Shown: positions 44,917 to 54,975, numbered from the stretch's first letter. The stretch is DNA of 64,000 nt from Planctomycetia bacterium (GCA_030537455.1 JAUNMR010000005.1:62001-126000); one strand, 5' to 3'. The notes: generated from the letters alone by a model not told the origin. Translations and numbers: made by a program.

Positions 44917-45061
44917 TTCGCGTCACAAGACGCTCGCGATACTTTTTGACACGCAGTCGCTAGACGTCTAGACGTTTGCCGATAAACTATATTTAGATTT
45001 GACCCCTATACTGCGACGCCAGACGCCCACGCCTGGCGCCGCGTTTTGTGTCTGATAACAT

Positions 45062-45103
45062 AGCGTGGCGCGCACGCGTTACTCCCTTGCGCGCCACGCT
45101 TTT
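45062..45103 (+). terminator. Intrinsic terminator of the FAAL fusion gene
   Basis: Perfect 12-bp stem AGCGTGGCGCGC (45062-45073) / GCGCGCCACGCT (45089-45100), 15-base loop, four T. A second hairpin (CGCCAG / CTGGCG) precedes it near 45015-45035. Confidence 0.75.
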
Positions 45104-45138
45104 GGATATTACGCTATAGCACAAGGGAAGAGGGACGC

Positions 45139-47301
45139 ATGTATTACCCCTGGTTGGACGTTCCGATATTAACCGCCCCGATGGTGATTGCCATCGTTGC
45201 GCTACTGCACGTCTTTGTCTCACATTACGCGGTCGGCGGCGGTCTACTGCTGGCGTGGGAAAATAGCCGCGCGTTACGCTCTGAGAATAAGCCGTTGCGC
45301 GACTACTGGAAAAAGCACGCGAAATTCTTTATTCTTCTGACCGTACCCTACGGCGCGATTACCGGCGTCGGCATTTGGTTCACAATCGGGCTTGCCTCGC
45401 CTCTTGCGACCGAAACGCTTATACGTACTTTCGTTTTCGGCTGGGCCGTGGAATGGTGCTTCTTCCTCTTGGAACTTGTCTCGGCCTTTGCGCTATATTA
45501 CTTCTGGGATCGGTTCGGTCGTCGCGCCAGCTCTTTCGCCGGTTGGATGTACGCGCTCAGCGCTTGGATCTCACTTGTTCTCATTACCGGTATTACGTCC
45601 TTTATGCTCAATTCCTCCGGTCTTCTTAACGACTGGGAGTCGACCGGTAGTTTCTGGGACGCCTTTTTGAACGTTCAGTTCATTCCTCAAACCCTCGCGC
45701 GCACCGGTTGTGCGCTTACGCTCGGTACGTTCTATGTCCTGTTACACGCGTCCTTGTTTGAGAAGAATCTGGACGTTCGCGAAACTGTCACGCGTCACAT
45801 GCGTTTGCCCGGCTTCCTCGGCGTCTTTCTGCTGGTCGTCGGCGTCGCCGGATGGCTATACTTCCTGCCCGCGACCGGACGCGCGACGCTCGAACGCGCC
45901 GCCGCGACCAATATTTTTGCCGGTCTCTTCGTGGGAATTATCGCCGGAATCACGCTGCTCCTGATCGTCGGACCGTGTCTGAGACCGCGCGAGACTTCCC
46001 CCGCAATGGCCCTTGCGCTCTTTATGATGGGTATTGCCGGAATTAGCGTTTCGGAATTTGTGCGCGAAGCAGTGCGCAAGCCGTATGTCGTCGATCGCGT
46101 TGTCTATGGTAATCAGCTCTATCGCACCGACGTCGCTCGCGCTCGTCAGGACGGTATGCTCTATACCGGAACCTGGACCTCCTGGGCGCTCGACGAGCTT
46201 CAAGAGGAAGAAAAATATCAAGACTTACGCATTTCCGCGGAACGCTATCTCGGGCGTGAATCGACTCATTTGCTCCCGCCAGTGAAGCCAGAACCCGCGA
46301 CGGATCCGAGCGAGAAAGAACAAGTTCCCCCACCGAGCGAACCAGGCGACGCTCAGCCTCAACAGGACGCCGCCGATCTGCTCGGGCAGGGCGAATCTTC
46401 CCGCTACGTCATGCAGACCGTGGCGTATCAGCAGTACCAACTCAACAATACCACTCAAGGTCGATATCTTCCGCCAGAGACTCCGCTCTCCACTGCTGAC
46501 TCGCTAAGCGCCGCGGCTAATAGCGCTACTCCCCCCGCGACTACTAACGCTTTGACGCCGACCGAGAACCAGTTCGCGCCTGTCAGTACGCCCGCGACGC
46601 CCGTGAATACCCCCGTGGAGAATCCTACGCCCGCCATTACGCCCGAAAGCTTTCCTGCCACTCAAGGCGCGCTCACCAATACGTCCTATGCCCAACAGAC
46701 CAATGACGAATTCGTCCCGAACACGCCTGTGGAAGAAACGCTCGTGCCCGGAATGACTAATAATGCATTGGTCGAGGATCTCGAAGAGTCCGATGTGCAA
46801 AACGACGTGCGTAAAACCGCCGCGGAACTCGACTTAGAAATCAACGGCCCCATTGCGCGTGGGAATGAAGATCTGCTACGCCTGGATTCTTCCGATCGCG
46901 TTAAACTCGGTCGTATGGTCTTTTTGCACCATTGCAACGGCTGTCATGCCGCTGACCACGGCTATTCCGCCGTTGCGCCGCTGCTGTCCGGTCGTACTGA
47001 GTCCTCAATTGCACGTTTTGCGCTCACGCTGAATCATTCTCATCATTACATGCCCCCGTGGTCTGGCACGGAGGTCGAAGCGGAACTACTGGCGCAGTAT
47101 CTCGTTACAATTAGCCCGAACATCCCCAATAACGCTTTCCAAAAGGATAAGCCCAAGAAGGTCAAGCGTACAAAGGAGTCCAAAGACGACCAGGAGCCAG
47201 TCGATGAGGACGCCACGGTAGAGCAGGGCGAACCCGCCGACGCGAACCTGCCGCCCGACGTCGTGGAACCTGACCCGATCAGTCCCGTTGGGGCTATGTA
47301 A
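45139..47301 (+). CDS. Cytochrome bd-like oxidoreductase subunit I fused to cytochrome c
   Basis: 720 residues. The N-terminal 320 residues form eight or nine membrane helices of the cytochrome bd subunit I (CydA) superfamily, starting MVIAIVALLHVFVSHYAVGGG. A disordered Pro/Thr/Asn linker spans about 375-560. The C-terminal domain is a cytochrome c with haem motif CNGCH (599-603) and a Met ligand candidate in HYMPPWSG (near 640), ending in a Lys/Glu/Pro tail. Fused bd-like/cytochrome c proteins are one branch of the bd superfamily and do not always keep the oxygen-reducing haem site. No cydB is adjacent. Electron transfer between quinol and an extracytoplasmic acceptor is inferred. Confidence 0.8.
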   Translation: MYYPWLDVPILTAPMVIAIVALLHVFVSHYAVGGGLLLAWENSRALRSENKPLRDYWKKHAKFFILLTVPYGAITGVGIWFTIGLASPLATETLIRTFVFGWAVEWCFFLLELVSAFALYYFWDRFGRRASSFAGWMYALSAWISLVLITGITSFMLNSSGLLNDWESTGSFWDAFLNVQFIPQTLARTGCALTLGTFYVLLHASLFEKNLDVRETVTRHMRLPGFLGVFLLVVGVAGWLYFLPATGRATLERAAATNIFAGLFVGIIAGITLLLIVGPCLRPRETSPAMALALFMMGIAGISVSEFVREAVRKPYVVDRVVYGNQLYRTDVARARQDGMLYTGTWTSWALDELQEEEKYQDLRISAERYLGRESTHLLPPVKPEPATDPSEKEQVPPPSEPGDAQPQQDAADLLGQGESSRYVMQTVAYQQYQLNNTTQGRYLPPETPLSTADSLSAAANSATPPATTNALTPTENQFAPVSTPATPVNTPVENPTPAITPESFPATQGALTNTSYAQQTNDEFVPNTPVEETLVPGMTNNALVEDLEESDVQNDVRKTAAELDLEINGPIARGNEDLLRLDSSDRVKLGRMVFLHHCNGCHAADHGYSAVAPLLSGRTESSIARFALTLNHSHHYMPPWSGTEVEAELLAQYLVTISPNIPNNAFQKDKPKKVKRTKESKDDQEPVDEDATVEQGEPADANLPPDVVEPDPISPVGAM

Positions 47302-47344
47302 ACGCCTTCTAATAAAACCAGTTAAACTGTTGATTCCACAAAAA

Positions 47345-47388
47345 ACCGTGCGCTATCGATTTTCTTCGGTAGCGCACGGTTGCTTTTT
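47345..47388. terminator. Bidirectional terminator between convergent genes
   Basis: Perfect 11-bp stem ACCGTGCGCTA (47345-47355) / TAGCGCACGGT (47370-47380), 14-base loop. T run 47384-47388 on the plus strand and six A upstream (47340-47345) for the minus strand. Confidence 0.9.
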
Positions 47389-48805
47389 ATTCACGATTTT
47401 GGCTCGACGTAGCGATGTGCCCGATCGGTTCACGGTTCGGGTAAGACGCCAGCGCGTAGGCGTTACGGTTCGCTTCCACAACCACGCGACAAGTCAGCGG
47501 TTCGCCGATCTTATTCCCTGTACGGTCGGTCGGGTAGATCGTTAATTTATGCGTTCCCGCGGGTAGCTCCATACTAAACGCCTGGATCTTCGCCGGTAGT
47601 AGTCCCCAGCACCTGGTATCGGCGGTTTCGATAGCCTCCCAGACCACGCCGCCAACGTCCGCGGCCAAGCTGACCCAGGAGTTTACTTGCCCGACCTCCT
47701 TAGCGGCATAAATCGTGCCCTTTTTAACGATGCGACGTATGATCGCACGCGCTAAAATCTGATCCTTGATCGCTTCGTATTGTGTGATCGCCATTTGATT
47801 AACGTCGGCAAGTGTTTCGGTGACGCCTTCCTTCTGGTCGTCGATTGTGACGGCGATCCCCTGTACGTAGGGTTCTTCTACGACCAGCGCAGGAATCGGC
47901 ACCGGCGCTAGCGTCGGCGGTACGGAATATTTATTGGTAGCGGAAAAGATTTGATCAGCGATAAGTAGCGCTAATTGCGTCGCTTCGGCATAAACCTGCT
48001 CCTTGCGTGGACCTTGTCCTACAAACGCGAGGACGTAAAGTCTTCCGTTCCCAGGCTGAGAATGCACGCCGGACTGTGCGCGCGCCAGGTCAGTCTGTGC
48101 TTGTCGGAACTGCGGACGCCATTGCGCGACCTTTTCGTAACACCTTGCCGCTTCGGCGGTTTCGACGTATGTTTCTTCCCAAATCAGCCCCTCGATATAA
48201 GGACCCAAAGGCATACGCGGGTAGACCGCCTTGGGGTTAATCTTCTTTCCCTGATGTTTCGGGTCGTCGATTTGACCACGCTGTACGATTTCGTCCTGCT
48301 TGCTCGCGATCTGATGCGCATAGGCACGCGCGTCGGCGCCACCGTCGAAAAGATCCGCTATCGCTAGCATAGCGCGAATCATGACCTTTTCGTAATCTTC
48401 CCCTTCATATGAGCTGAAATTATCGTCGAGCCAGTAAGACAGCGCGTCTTCGGCGCTCTTTTGGATTGCACGCGCTTCTAGTTCGTCGAATTCGTCACGC
48501 ACGGCAATGAGTTCGTCTTTCGCCTGCCCAAATTCGCCCGAGGCAATATGCAGACTCGCGGCGTTCAGACGCAGGACGCTCTGTTCCGATTTCGGCGCCC
48601 CTTTGCGTCGTCGTTCCACGTCGTTTTGCGCCTTGGCGATATCGCCGTATTCGTAATAGTCGCGTCGCACGCCGTCTAAGTGCGCGGCATAACGCGACAT
48701 ACATCCTGTGACGCAGAGCATGAGCGCACACGCAACGAGAAGAACGAGTAGTCGCGTAGTGTACGAAAATCCTTTGTTTGGCGTTTGAAAATCGTGACAA
48801 TCCAT
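47387..48805 (-). CDS. Lipoprotein of the COG3014-like type
   Basis: 472 residues. An N-terminal hydrophobic stretch (LLVLLVACALMLCVTGC) ends in lipobox VTGC, Cys near residue 35. The mature part begins with a helical, TPR-like region (YYEYGDIAKAQNDVERRRKG..., LRLNAASLHIASGEFGQAKDEL) and continues with a domain containing GRLYVLAFVGQGPRKEQVY. A final domain ends AGTHKLTIYPTDRTGN, a carbohydrate-domain-like sandwich. The arrangement matches uncharacterised lipoproteins grouped as COG3014, found in several Gram-negative phyla. Function unknown. It is convergent with the cytochrome fusion gene. Confidence 0.7.
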   Translation of the reverse strand: MDCHDFQTPNKGFSYTTRLLVLLVACALMLCVTGCMSRYAAHLDGVRRDYYEYGDIAKAQNDVERRRKGAPKSEQSVLRLNAASLHIASGEFGQAKDELIAVRDEFDELEARAIQKSAEDALSYWLDDNFSSYEGEDYEKVMIRAMLAIADLFDGGADARAYAHQIASKQDEIVQRGQIDDPKHQGKKINPKAVYPRMPLGPYIEGLIWEETYVETAEAARCYEKVAQWRPQFRQAQTDLARAQSGVHSQPGNGRLYVLAFVGQGPRKEQVYAEATQLALLIADQIFSATNKYSVPPTLAPVPIPALVVEEPYVQGIAVTIDDQKEGVTETLADVNQMAITQYEAIKDQILARAIIRRIVKKGTIYAAKEVGQVNSWVSLAADVGGVVWEAIETADTRCWGLLPAKIQAFSMELPAGTHKLTIYPTDRTGNKIGEPLTCRVVVEANRNAYALASYPNREPIGHIATSSQNRE

Positions 48806-48925
48806 TTTACGACACGCCCTTTGGCTTAACTATCGGCACGCGCGCGTCTCTTCCACGAAACGCCGTCCACCGCGCGCCATACCAGTCTCGTGGAGAATAA
48901 CAAATTCAGCGCGTAACGTCAAGCG

Positions 48926-50143
48926 TTATTGCGCCTGGTTTGGTTTGTCGCGCTCGGCGTCCAGTAGGTCATATTGTTCCAAGTCGCGCCATTTCAATCT
49001 CAAAAAACGCGGTCGATATTCCTCTGGTCGGTTCGCCATCCCCCCTAGACGATTCACGTTATAACTGAGAATTACTTCCTCATCGTTGCTAAGCGCCGGG
49101 TGCGCCTTGGCGTTATAGCATTTCACTCCACGAATATCCTTCGGCTCAGGCGCGCGATAGAGAACCAGCTCTTTTCCAAAAGGTCCTAGCGGGGACTGAC
49201 CCACGCGCATGGCGACCTTCTCTGAAATCGTCCCGGGAGTATAGACGAGCGCCCAATGGTTCGCGTAACGTCCCGTCGGAATGCGCGAGATCGAAAACTC
49301 CGTGGAGACGTTGCGCACAAGCGTCGCCTCAGGACGGAGCGTCGCCTCGATCTGCTTTACCCAGCGTCGACCGTTGTAAAAGCGCCATGTTTCATAGTCG
49401 GTCAATGTGTCGCGCGGCGCTCTCGCAACGACTAAATCCTTGCGACTTCCCTCGTTGAGTCGGTCGACGTAACCGTAGATATAAATGTAATTTCCGTCGG
49501 CGTCGTCACAAATCGCCGCGCCAAAAACAACCTGCTCCTGCCGCGTGCGATGGGACAGACGTACGTCCTGCCGCGTTGTTATCCTCGTAAAGTCGGGTAG
49601 ACCGTCCTTGTCCAACGCGACCTGTACCGCGTCGATCCTCGTCGGCTTCCAGGCTTTTCCGACCAAAATGGCAGTGAACCAGATTTCTTCGCCGTATCGT
49701 ACGGCGTCCTGGAGCCAATAGCGGTAGGGTATGAGATTGTAACGCTGTGCGTCGTTTGTCGTCTCGCGCGGCTCCTCGGTCTTATAGAAGAACCTCATAT
49801 TATCCCGCGCTGGAACGTCGCCACTGAGTAGCGCGAAAGAATGGTTCGTCATTTCGCGCTCGGCGTATTCCCGACCGTTCTGGCGTGTGGAGCCGAAAAA
49901 AGTATCGCTAAATAGAAAGAGAATCGCGTTAGCGTCAGTTGGCGCTTTTCCGTGTCGTGCGCGCTTGGCGTCGTAGGCGAGGTCGACGGTGTAGATTCCG
50001 TCGGCGCCTAACCACCCCTCGGTCTGCGTGAGCAAGTCGTTCCAGTCTTGCGCCGGCTCCTGCGCGTTTGAAATCGTTATGAGAACGCTAGTCGCTAGAC
50101 TAATCGTCGTCAGGCACAGAATTTGCGTCAGAGTTTTTTTCAT
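48926..50143 (-). CDS. Exported DUF5005/DUF4185-like protein, possible glycan-related propeller
   Basis: 405 residues from ATG 50143 (MKKTLTQILCLTTISLATSV); an in-frame GTG at 50167 would add eight. Signal peptide ends about residue 28 (ISNAQEP). Phrases GWLGADGIYTVDL, LFLFSDTFFG and NEEVILSYNVN are typical of the five-bladed-propeller-like DUF5005/DUF4185 proteins related to GH43-type folds, found in exported polysaccharide-linked proteins. No catalytic triad could be confirmed by eye. It lies 35 bases after a glycogen-debranching-type gene on the same strand and may be co-transcribed. Confidence 0.6.
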   Translation of the reverse strand: MKKTLTQILCLTTISLATSVLITISNAQEPAQDWNDLLTQTEGWLGADGIYTVDLAYDAKRARHGKAPTDANAILFLFSDTFFGSTRQNGREYAEREMTNHSFALLSGDVPARDNMRFFYKTEEPRETTNDAQRYNLIPYRYWLQDAVRYGEEIWFTAILVGKAWKPTRIDAVQVALDKDGLPDFTRITTRQDVRLSHRTRQEQVVFGAAICDDADGNYIYIYGYVDRLNEGSRKDLVVARAPRDTLTDYETWRFYNGRRWVKQIEATLRPEATLVRNVSTEFSISRIPTGRYANHWALVYTPGTISEKVAMRVGQSPLGPFGKELVLYRAPEPKDIRGVKCYNAKAHPALSNDEEVILSYNVNRLGGMANRPEEYRPRFLRLKWRDLEQYDLLDAERDKPNQAQ

Positions 50144-50178
50144 CGCGAAACGACTTTCTCCCGCCACTGTTGCAGGCG

Positions 50179-52362
50179 TTAGGACGCTTTATACATTTTC
50201 TCGGCAATGAACGTTACTAGCGAACGTTCTGGCACGACAAACGTCTTGTTCGTGTCGACCAGCGGTCCATTGTATTCCGGGTAGACGTCGTACGGCGGTT
50301 CCGCGCTGGTATTGACAAAGACGCGCCATTTTAAGTTAAAGCTCTTTGCAAGCGCCGGAAAATAAAAGGGTTCTGCATTACACGAGGAGTTACACATGAC
50401 CATGATATGATACTTCGATTCCGGCGCGACCTCCTGTAAGGCGTCGAATGGAAAGCGTGGCGACGTCATTTTGACGTATCGCTGTAGTTCCTGTAAGAAC
50501 CCCTCGTCCTTGAGCGGATCGAGAGCTGCGATTAGACACGCGAGGGTTCGCGCGTTGGAGGCTTGCCAGTCGACGTAACCGCCGTTCTGATTAAACCATG
50601 CCACGTCGGGCAATGCGCCAGGTTCCTGAGGCTGACCGGTAAAGAAGGATCGACGACGCAACCCCGCCTCCTGACGACGGAATCGCGTTAGCGCCGCGAC
50701 GAAACGCTTTAGCGAGCTGTTCTTCTCCACCAGTGACCAGTCGAACCATGAAATCGGCGCGTCTTGACAGTATGCGTTGTTATTACCGTTCTGCGTGCGT
50801 TTGACTTCGTCGCCCGCCACGAGCATTGGCACGCCTTGACTCAATAGTAGGGTCGCGAGGAAGTTTCGGATCTGTCGATCTCGCAATCGCGTCACGCGCG
50901 GGTCGTTTGTCGTTCCCTCTACGCCGAAGTTATAGCTATTGTTATTGCTTTCGCCGTCACGATTGTCTTCGCCGTTGGCATAGTTGTGCTTGCAATTGTA
51001 CGACACCAGGTCGTTGAGCGTAAAGCCGTCGTGTGCCGTGACAAAGTTTATACTGCACGACGGTCGACGACTGCGCTTCTGATACAGGTCGCTTGAACCG
51101 CTGAATCTTGTGGCAAAGGCTCCGAGTGTTCCGCTGTCTCCGCGCCAGTATCGTCGTATATCGTCACGGAAACGTCCGTTCCACTCCGCCCAACGCGCCG
51201 AGCCAAATTCACCGACCTGATAAGCGCCGCCGGCGTCCCACGCCTCGGCTATGATCTTGACGTCGGATAGTAAGGGATCGTCGGAGATTAGCTCGATAAT
51301 CGGCGCGTTCCAAGTGAGCGCGCCGGTACGATCGCGACTGAGAATCGACGCCAGGTCGAAGCGAAAACCGTCGATGTGATAGTTATAAGCCCAGGATCTA
51401 AGGCAATTAAAGATTAATTCACGCATCCACGGATGATTGCCGTTGACCGTATTGCCACAACCACTGTAGTTAAAGTAGCGACCCTGTTGGTCTAGCATGT
51501 AATAGTTTCGATTTTCAAATCCTTTGAATGAAAAAATTTCGCCGCGTTCGTTCCCTTCGGCGGTGTGATTAAAGACGACGTCCAAAAAGACTTCCAATCC
51601 GGCGCAGTGGAATGCGCGCACCATCTCTTTGAATTCATAGGTCTGCGCGCCCGGCTCCTCGTTCCAGGCGTAACCTCGGTGGGGCGCAAAGAACGCGATC
51701 GGGTCGTACCCCCAGTAGTTCTGCCTTTGCGCGCGCGTGCCGTCCGGATTATTGCGCGGAAACTCGTGAACCGGCATAAGTTCAATCGCCGTAACGCCCA
51801 ACGACTGCAGATATGGAATCTTTTCAATTAGTCCCAGGTACGAACCCGGCTTAGACACTCCGCTCGAGGGCGAGTTCGTAAAGCCACGTACGTGTGCCTC
51901 GTAGATGATCTCGTCCGCTAAGTGACGCTGAATGCGCGGTTCATTTCCCCAGTCGAAACGTTCGTCGACGACAACGCATTTCGGCGGTAGGCACACGCCG
52001 TCCTTCTTCGGTAAAAAATCGCCAGCGAGCGCGCGTGCGTATGGGTCGATCAAACGCGCGCGACTATCAAAGGAATCGCCCGGCACGCTTGTCCACGGAC
52101 CGTCCACCTGAAAGTGATAAAGCGCGCCAGCTTGTAGGTTAGGCACAAAAAGCGACCATACGTCGCCTATACGGTTGCGCTCGGGATCCAGCGGCAAAAC
52201 CAGGGACGGCTCTGCGTCCTCCACGTCGTCATAAAGCAATAGTCGCGCGCCAGTCGCGGAGCGACTCACAAACGAGAAACGTACTCCGTCCTCCTGCAAA
52301 ACTGCGCCGTAAGGCAATTGATACTGCGTGCTGGGAAGTTCGCCTGAGGTAACCGTTCTCAA
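50179..52362 (-). CDS. glgX: Glycogen debranching enzyme / isoamylase (GH13)
   Basis: 727 residues. Hydrolyses alpha-1,6 branches of glycogen-like glucan in the cytosol (no signal peptide). An N-terminal CBM48-like domain (about 10-130) is followed by a GH13 barrel: EAHVRGFT, DVVFNHTAEGN (261-271), nucleophile Asp336 in GFRFDLAS, acid/base Glu373 in IIAEAWD, and Asp445 in VTAHDGFTL. The inserted segment NGEDNRDGESNNNSYNFG is typical of GlgX. Catalytic residues are complete. No other glycogen gene is nearby. It is divergent from the DUF6057-like gene. Confidence 0.93.
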   Translation of the reverse strand: MRTVTSGELPSTQYQLPYGAVLQEDGVRFSFVSRSATGARLLLYDDVEDAEPSLVLPLDPERNRIGDVWSLFVPNLQAGALYHFQVDGPWTSVPGDSFDSRARLIDPYARALAGDFLPKKDGVCLPPKCVVVDERFDWGNEPRIQRHLADEIIYEAHVRGFTNSPSSGVSKPGSYLGLIEKIPYLQSLGVTAIELMPVHEFPRNNPDGTRAQRQNYWGYDPIAFFAPHRGYAWNEEPGAQTYEFKEMVRAFHCAGLEVFLDVVFNHTAEGNERGEIFSFKGFENRNYYMLDQQGRYFNYSGCGNTVNGNHPWMRELIFNCLRSWAYNYHIDGFRFDLASILSRDRTGALTWNAPIIELISDDPLLSDVKIIAEAWDAGGAYQVGEFGSARWAEWNGRFRDDIRRYWRGDSGTLGAFATRFSGSSDLYQKRSRRPSCSINFVTAHDGFTLNDLVSYNCKHNYANGEDNRDGESNNNSYNFGVEGTTNDPRVTRLRDRQIRNFLATLLLSQGVPMLVAGDEVKRTQNGNNNAYCQDAPISWFDWSLVEKNSSLKRFVAALTRFRRQEAGLRRRSFFTGQPQEPGALPDVAWFNQNGGYVDWQASNARTLACLIAALDPLKDEGFLQELQRYVKMTSPRFPFDALQEVAPESKYHIMVMCNSSCNAEPFYFPALAKSFNLKWRVFVNTSAEPPYDVYPEYNGPLVDTNKTFVVPERSLVTFIAEKMYKAS

Positions 52363-52409
52363 TTCCTACTCCTCTATTGCTTCAAGACGACTAACCACGC
52401 GCGCTATGC

Positions 52410-52445
52410 TTGAAACGATGCGCGCTTAACGCTACAATAGCGTTA
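52410..52445 (+). promoter_or_regulatory. Promoter with an operator-like palindrome over the -10 box
   Basis: TTGAAA (52410-52415), 17-bp spacer, TACAAT (52433-52438). A perfect 8-bp inverted repeat TAACGCTA-CAA-TAGCGTTA (52427-52445) overlaps the -10, as repressor sites do. The first gene starts at 52589, leaving a 140-base leader. Confidence 0.6.
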
Positions 52446-52588
52446 GTGTGGCGCGACGTCGCACGGCAGAACGACCAGCCAACGCGCCGCCTACACTATA
52501 GTTATACAACATATAGAGAATTTGTAAGGTTCAGTTGGCTCTTTTTTGACGTTTTTATAGACGTTGCGAGCGCTTAGGAGTTGAACGT

Positions 52589-54889
52589 ATGCTAGAGACG
52601 ACGTCCTTAGCTTTGCCGCGTTCGCGTGTGAACGCTTCGTTATCCGTCTACGCCTGGACGTCGTTGGCGTTTTTTTTCGTCCTGTGCTACTTCTGGGGCG
52701 TTCGCTATGGCGACTATCTCTATGCCTTGCAAGAGAATAGCGTCTTTCTTTATACACGTGAATACCTCGCGCGTTGGCTACAGACTCCCGACGGAGCGCT
52801 CAGTTACGCGACCTCCTTTCTGTTGCAGTTCGCGTACTACCCCCTTCTTGGCGGCGTAATCCTCGCGGCGCTTGGCGTCACGGTACAACTTATCCTCGCC
52901 AGACTCTTGCCAATGCGCGGCGTAAAATACCTGCTAACCTTTTTGCCAAGTTGTTTTTATCCCGTCTCGACAACCTGGCCAAGTTACTATGTCTTTTTGC
53001 CATATAACCTTCCGGTTACCTTCGGCGGTCAACTCGCGCTCCTGATTTGCCTACTGCTGTTTATGCCGTGGCGCCGCGTCAATAAGGCGCGCGTGCGTAT
53101 GCCCCTGGCTCTCTTGGCGATTGCCGCGCTCTATCCGCTTGCAGGCTTTTGGTCGGTGTTTTTCGGCGTTCTGTGTGCGCTGGAAGAACTGACGCGTAGT
53201 CAAGACGTTACAACCAGCGCCAAACGCAACGCTCGCGTTGTGCGCGCTGCGACACTACTAATCGCCGCGTTTGTATTGCCGTATCTTTATTTTTACGCTG
53301 TCTACTTTCAACGTATGCTGGTCAGAAACGTTCTGCTTCAAGGACTCATCGAAGACGTTCGGTACGACAAAGACGTAACGACCTCCTTTTTCACCTATGG
53401 CTTCGCAGCGCTTTCGCCTCTGTTTGTTTGGCTCGGCTATCTAGCGTGTCGAGTCAGGGCGCTTCGCGTCCCCTCAGACGACGCTAAGTCGCTCACTCGC
53501 GCGCAGCGTAAACGCCTTAAGGCGCTTGAAGAAAAGACTTTGCGCGTGGAGAAACGCGCTCGCTCGTCCAAGCGTAAGTCGGATAAAAACGAGCGTGCTA
53601 AAGACCAGACTCCAGCGGTCGAGCCGACTGATAATCCCGAGGCGCTGGCGACGCAACAGTCACGCGTTCAGGCGCGACTACTCTGGGAACTGTGGGTCGT
53701 GCTTATGGCGTGCATGTTTCTTCTGGCCTATCATTCGCGTACGTTCTTTGACGTCTTTAAGAGCGCGCGCGCGTTGATTCGCGCCGATTGGCAGACGATC
53801 ATCGAGGTCGACCAAAAGAATCCTTTTCCTCACGAAGCGCTCGTCGGTCTGCGCAATTTGGCGCTTTATGAAACCGGCGAATTATCGCAACGCGCATTTG
53901 AACGCCCCATTGGCGGTCTGTCCGCGGTAGCGGTGACCCAGCGTGACAACGAACGCGCTCGTCAGGGCAATGGCTACTACAAGCTGAAAATGGCGCTACA
54001 TCGTATGCGTCGCACCGCCGAACTGAACGCGAACTTCGCGCTGGTCGAATTGCAGTACTGCTACTGGGGTCAAACGAATATCGGCGCGCGCGTGGCGATG
54101 AATAATCTCATTGGGGTCGACGACCGCGCCGTCTCTTTCTTTAAGACGCTCGCTTTCGCCGCAATGATTAACGGCGAGGAGCGTCTTGCGCGTCGCTATT
54201 TGTACACGCTGGAGCAGACGCTCTTTCACCGCCATTGGGCGCGCGTCGCGCTTGCGTATCTGGATTCGCCCGGCTTCTACGACGACGTGAGAGACTGGCG
54301 CTCTGACGCACAGTACCAGGCTATAGTGGACGCGCAGCGCGCACGCGCTCAGTTTGCGTCCTCTCTCGCGGAGGCGGCGCAACGTTACCGCGTCTGCCCC
54401 GAGGAGGTGGAGCGCCTCAAGAGCCTAATTGACAATGCGCGTTTACTTCGTCCGCCGGTGGATCGCGCGCTTACCCCCGCGATTCCCACGCTCGCCTATA
54501 TTACCGGGCTATTTAACTTCGAGGAATACGACCAGGCAAATGAGCAACGTCAGGAGCTCATTCTCCTCTCCGCGCTTTTCCAGAAGAAGGGCGAAGACTT
54601 TATGGCGCATGCGGACGATTACTTTGCGCGCTTTAAGCCCGGCGAGGCGCCCAAAGCGCTGGAACAAGGTTACGCCACCCTGCGATATATCGCCGATAAA
54701 AAGACCTGGGATAAAGGCTCTTATCAGTTCTCCGACGCCACGCGTCAAGGTATGGCAGACTTTATAGAATTCGCCGACTACGTGGGCACGCACGCCTCAG
54801 CTCCCGAGGCGCAAGCCTATGTTCGCGAAAACTTTAGCGGTCAATACTGGGGCTATTTGTGCGACGACTCCGTCTTCGACTACTATTGA
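52589..54889 (+). CDS. DUF6057-like polytopic membrane protein with TPR-like C terminus
   Basis: 766 residues; AGGAG eight bases before ATG 52589. The N-terminal half has about ten hydrophobic helices (from SLAFFFVLCYFWG near 30 to a stretch near 380), interrupted by a Lys/Arg-rich cytoplasmic loop (about 290-350). The C-terminal half is helical and TPR-like. Phrases LQENSVFLYTREYLARWL and FLLQFAYYPLLGGVILAALG match the DUF6057 family, best known from Bacteroidota. There, as here, it neighbours a PD40-repeat gene. Function unknown; an envelope process is likely. Confidence 0.7.
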   Translation: MLETTSLALPRSRVNASLSVYAWTSLAFFFVLCYFWGVRYGDYLYALQENSVFLYTREYLARWLQTPDGALSYATSFLLQFAYYPLLGGVILAALGVTVQLILARLLPMRGVKYLLTFLPSCFYPVSTTWPSYYVFLPYNLPVTFGGQLALLICLLLFMPWRRVNKARVRMPLALLAIAALYPLAGFWSVFFGVLCALEELTRSQDVTTSAKRNARVVRAATLLIAAFVLPYLYFYAVYFQRMLVRNVLLQGLIEDVRYDKDVTTSFFTYGFAALSPLFVWLGYLACRVRALRVPSDDAKSLTRAQRKRLKALEEKTLRVEKRARSSKRKSDKNERAKDQTPAVEPTDNPEALATQQSRVQARLLWELWVVLMACMFLLAYHSRTFFDVFKSARALIRADWQTIIEVDQKNPFPHEALVGLRNLALYETGELSQRAFERPIGGLSAVAVTQRDNERARQGNGYYKLKMALHRMRRTAELNANFALVELQYCYWGQTNIGARVAMNNLIGVDDRAVSFFKTLAFAAMINGEERLARRYLYTLEQTLFHRHWARVALAYLDSPGFYDDVRDWRSDAQYQAIVDAQRARAQFASSLAEAAQRYRVCPEEVERLKSLIDNARLLRPPVDRALTPAIPTLAYITGLFNFEEYDQANEQRQELILLSALFQKKGEDFMAHADDYFARFKPGEAPKALEQGYATLRYIADKKTWDKGSYQFSDATRQGMADFIEFADYVGTHASAPEAQAYVRENFSGQYWGYLCDDSVFDYY

Positions 54890-54975
54890 TCCTCAGGCTG
54901 GCGCTCGTACTATGTGACGCCCACGCCGTGCTTTACGCCAACGCGACTGAATAATTATAAATAGCTACCGATATC

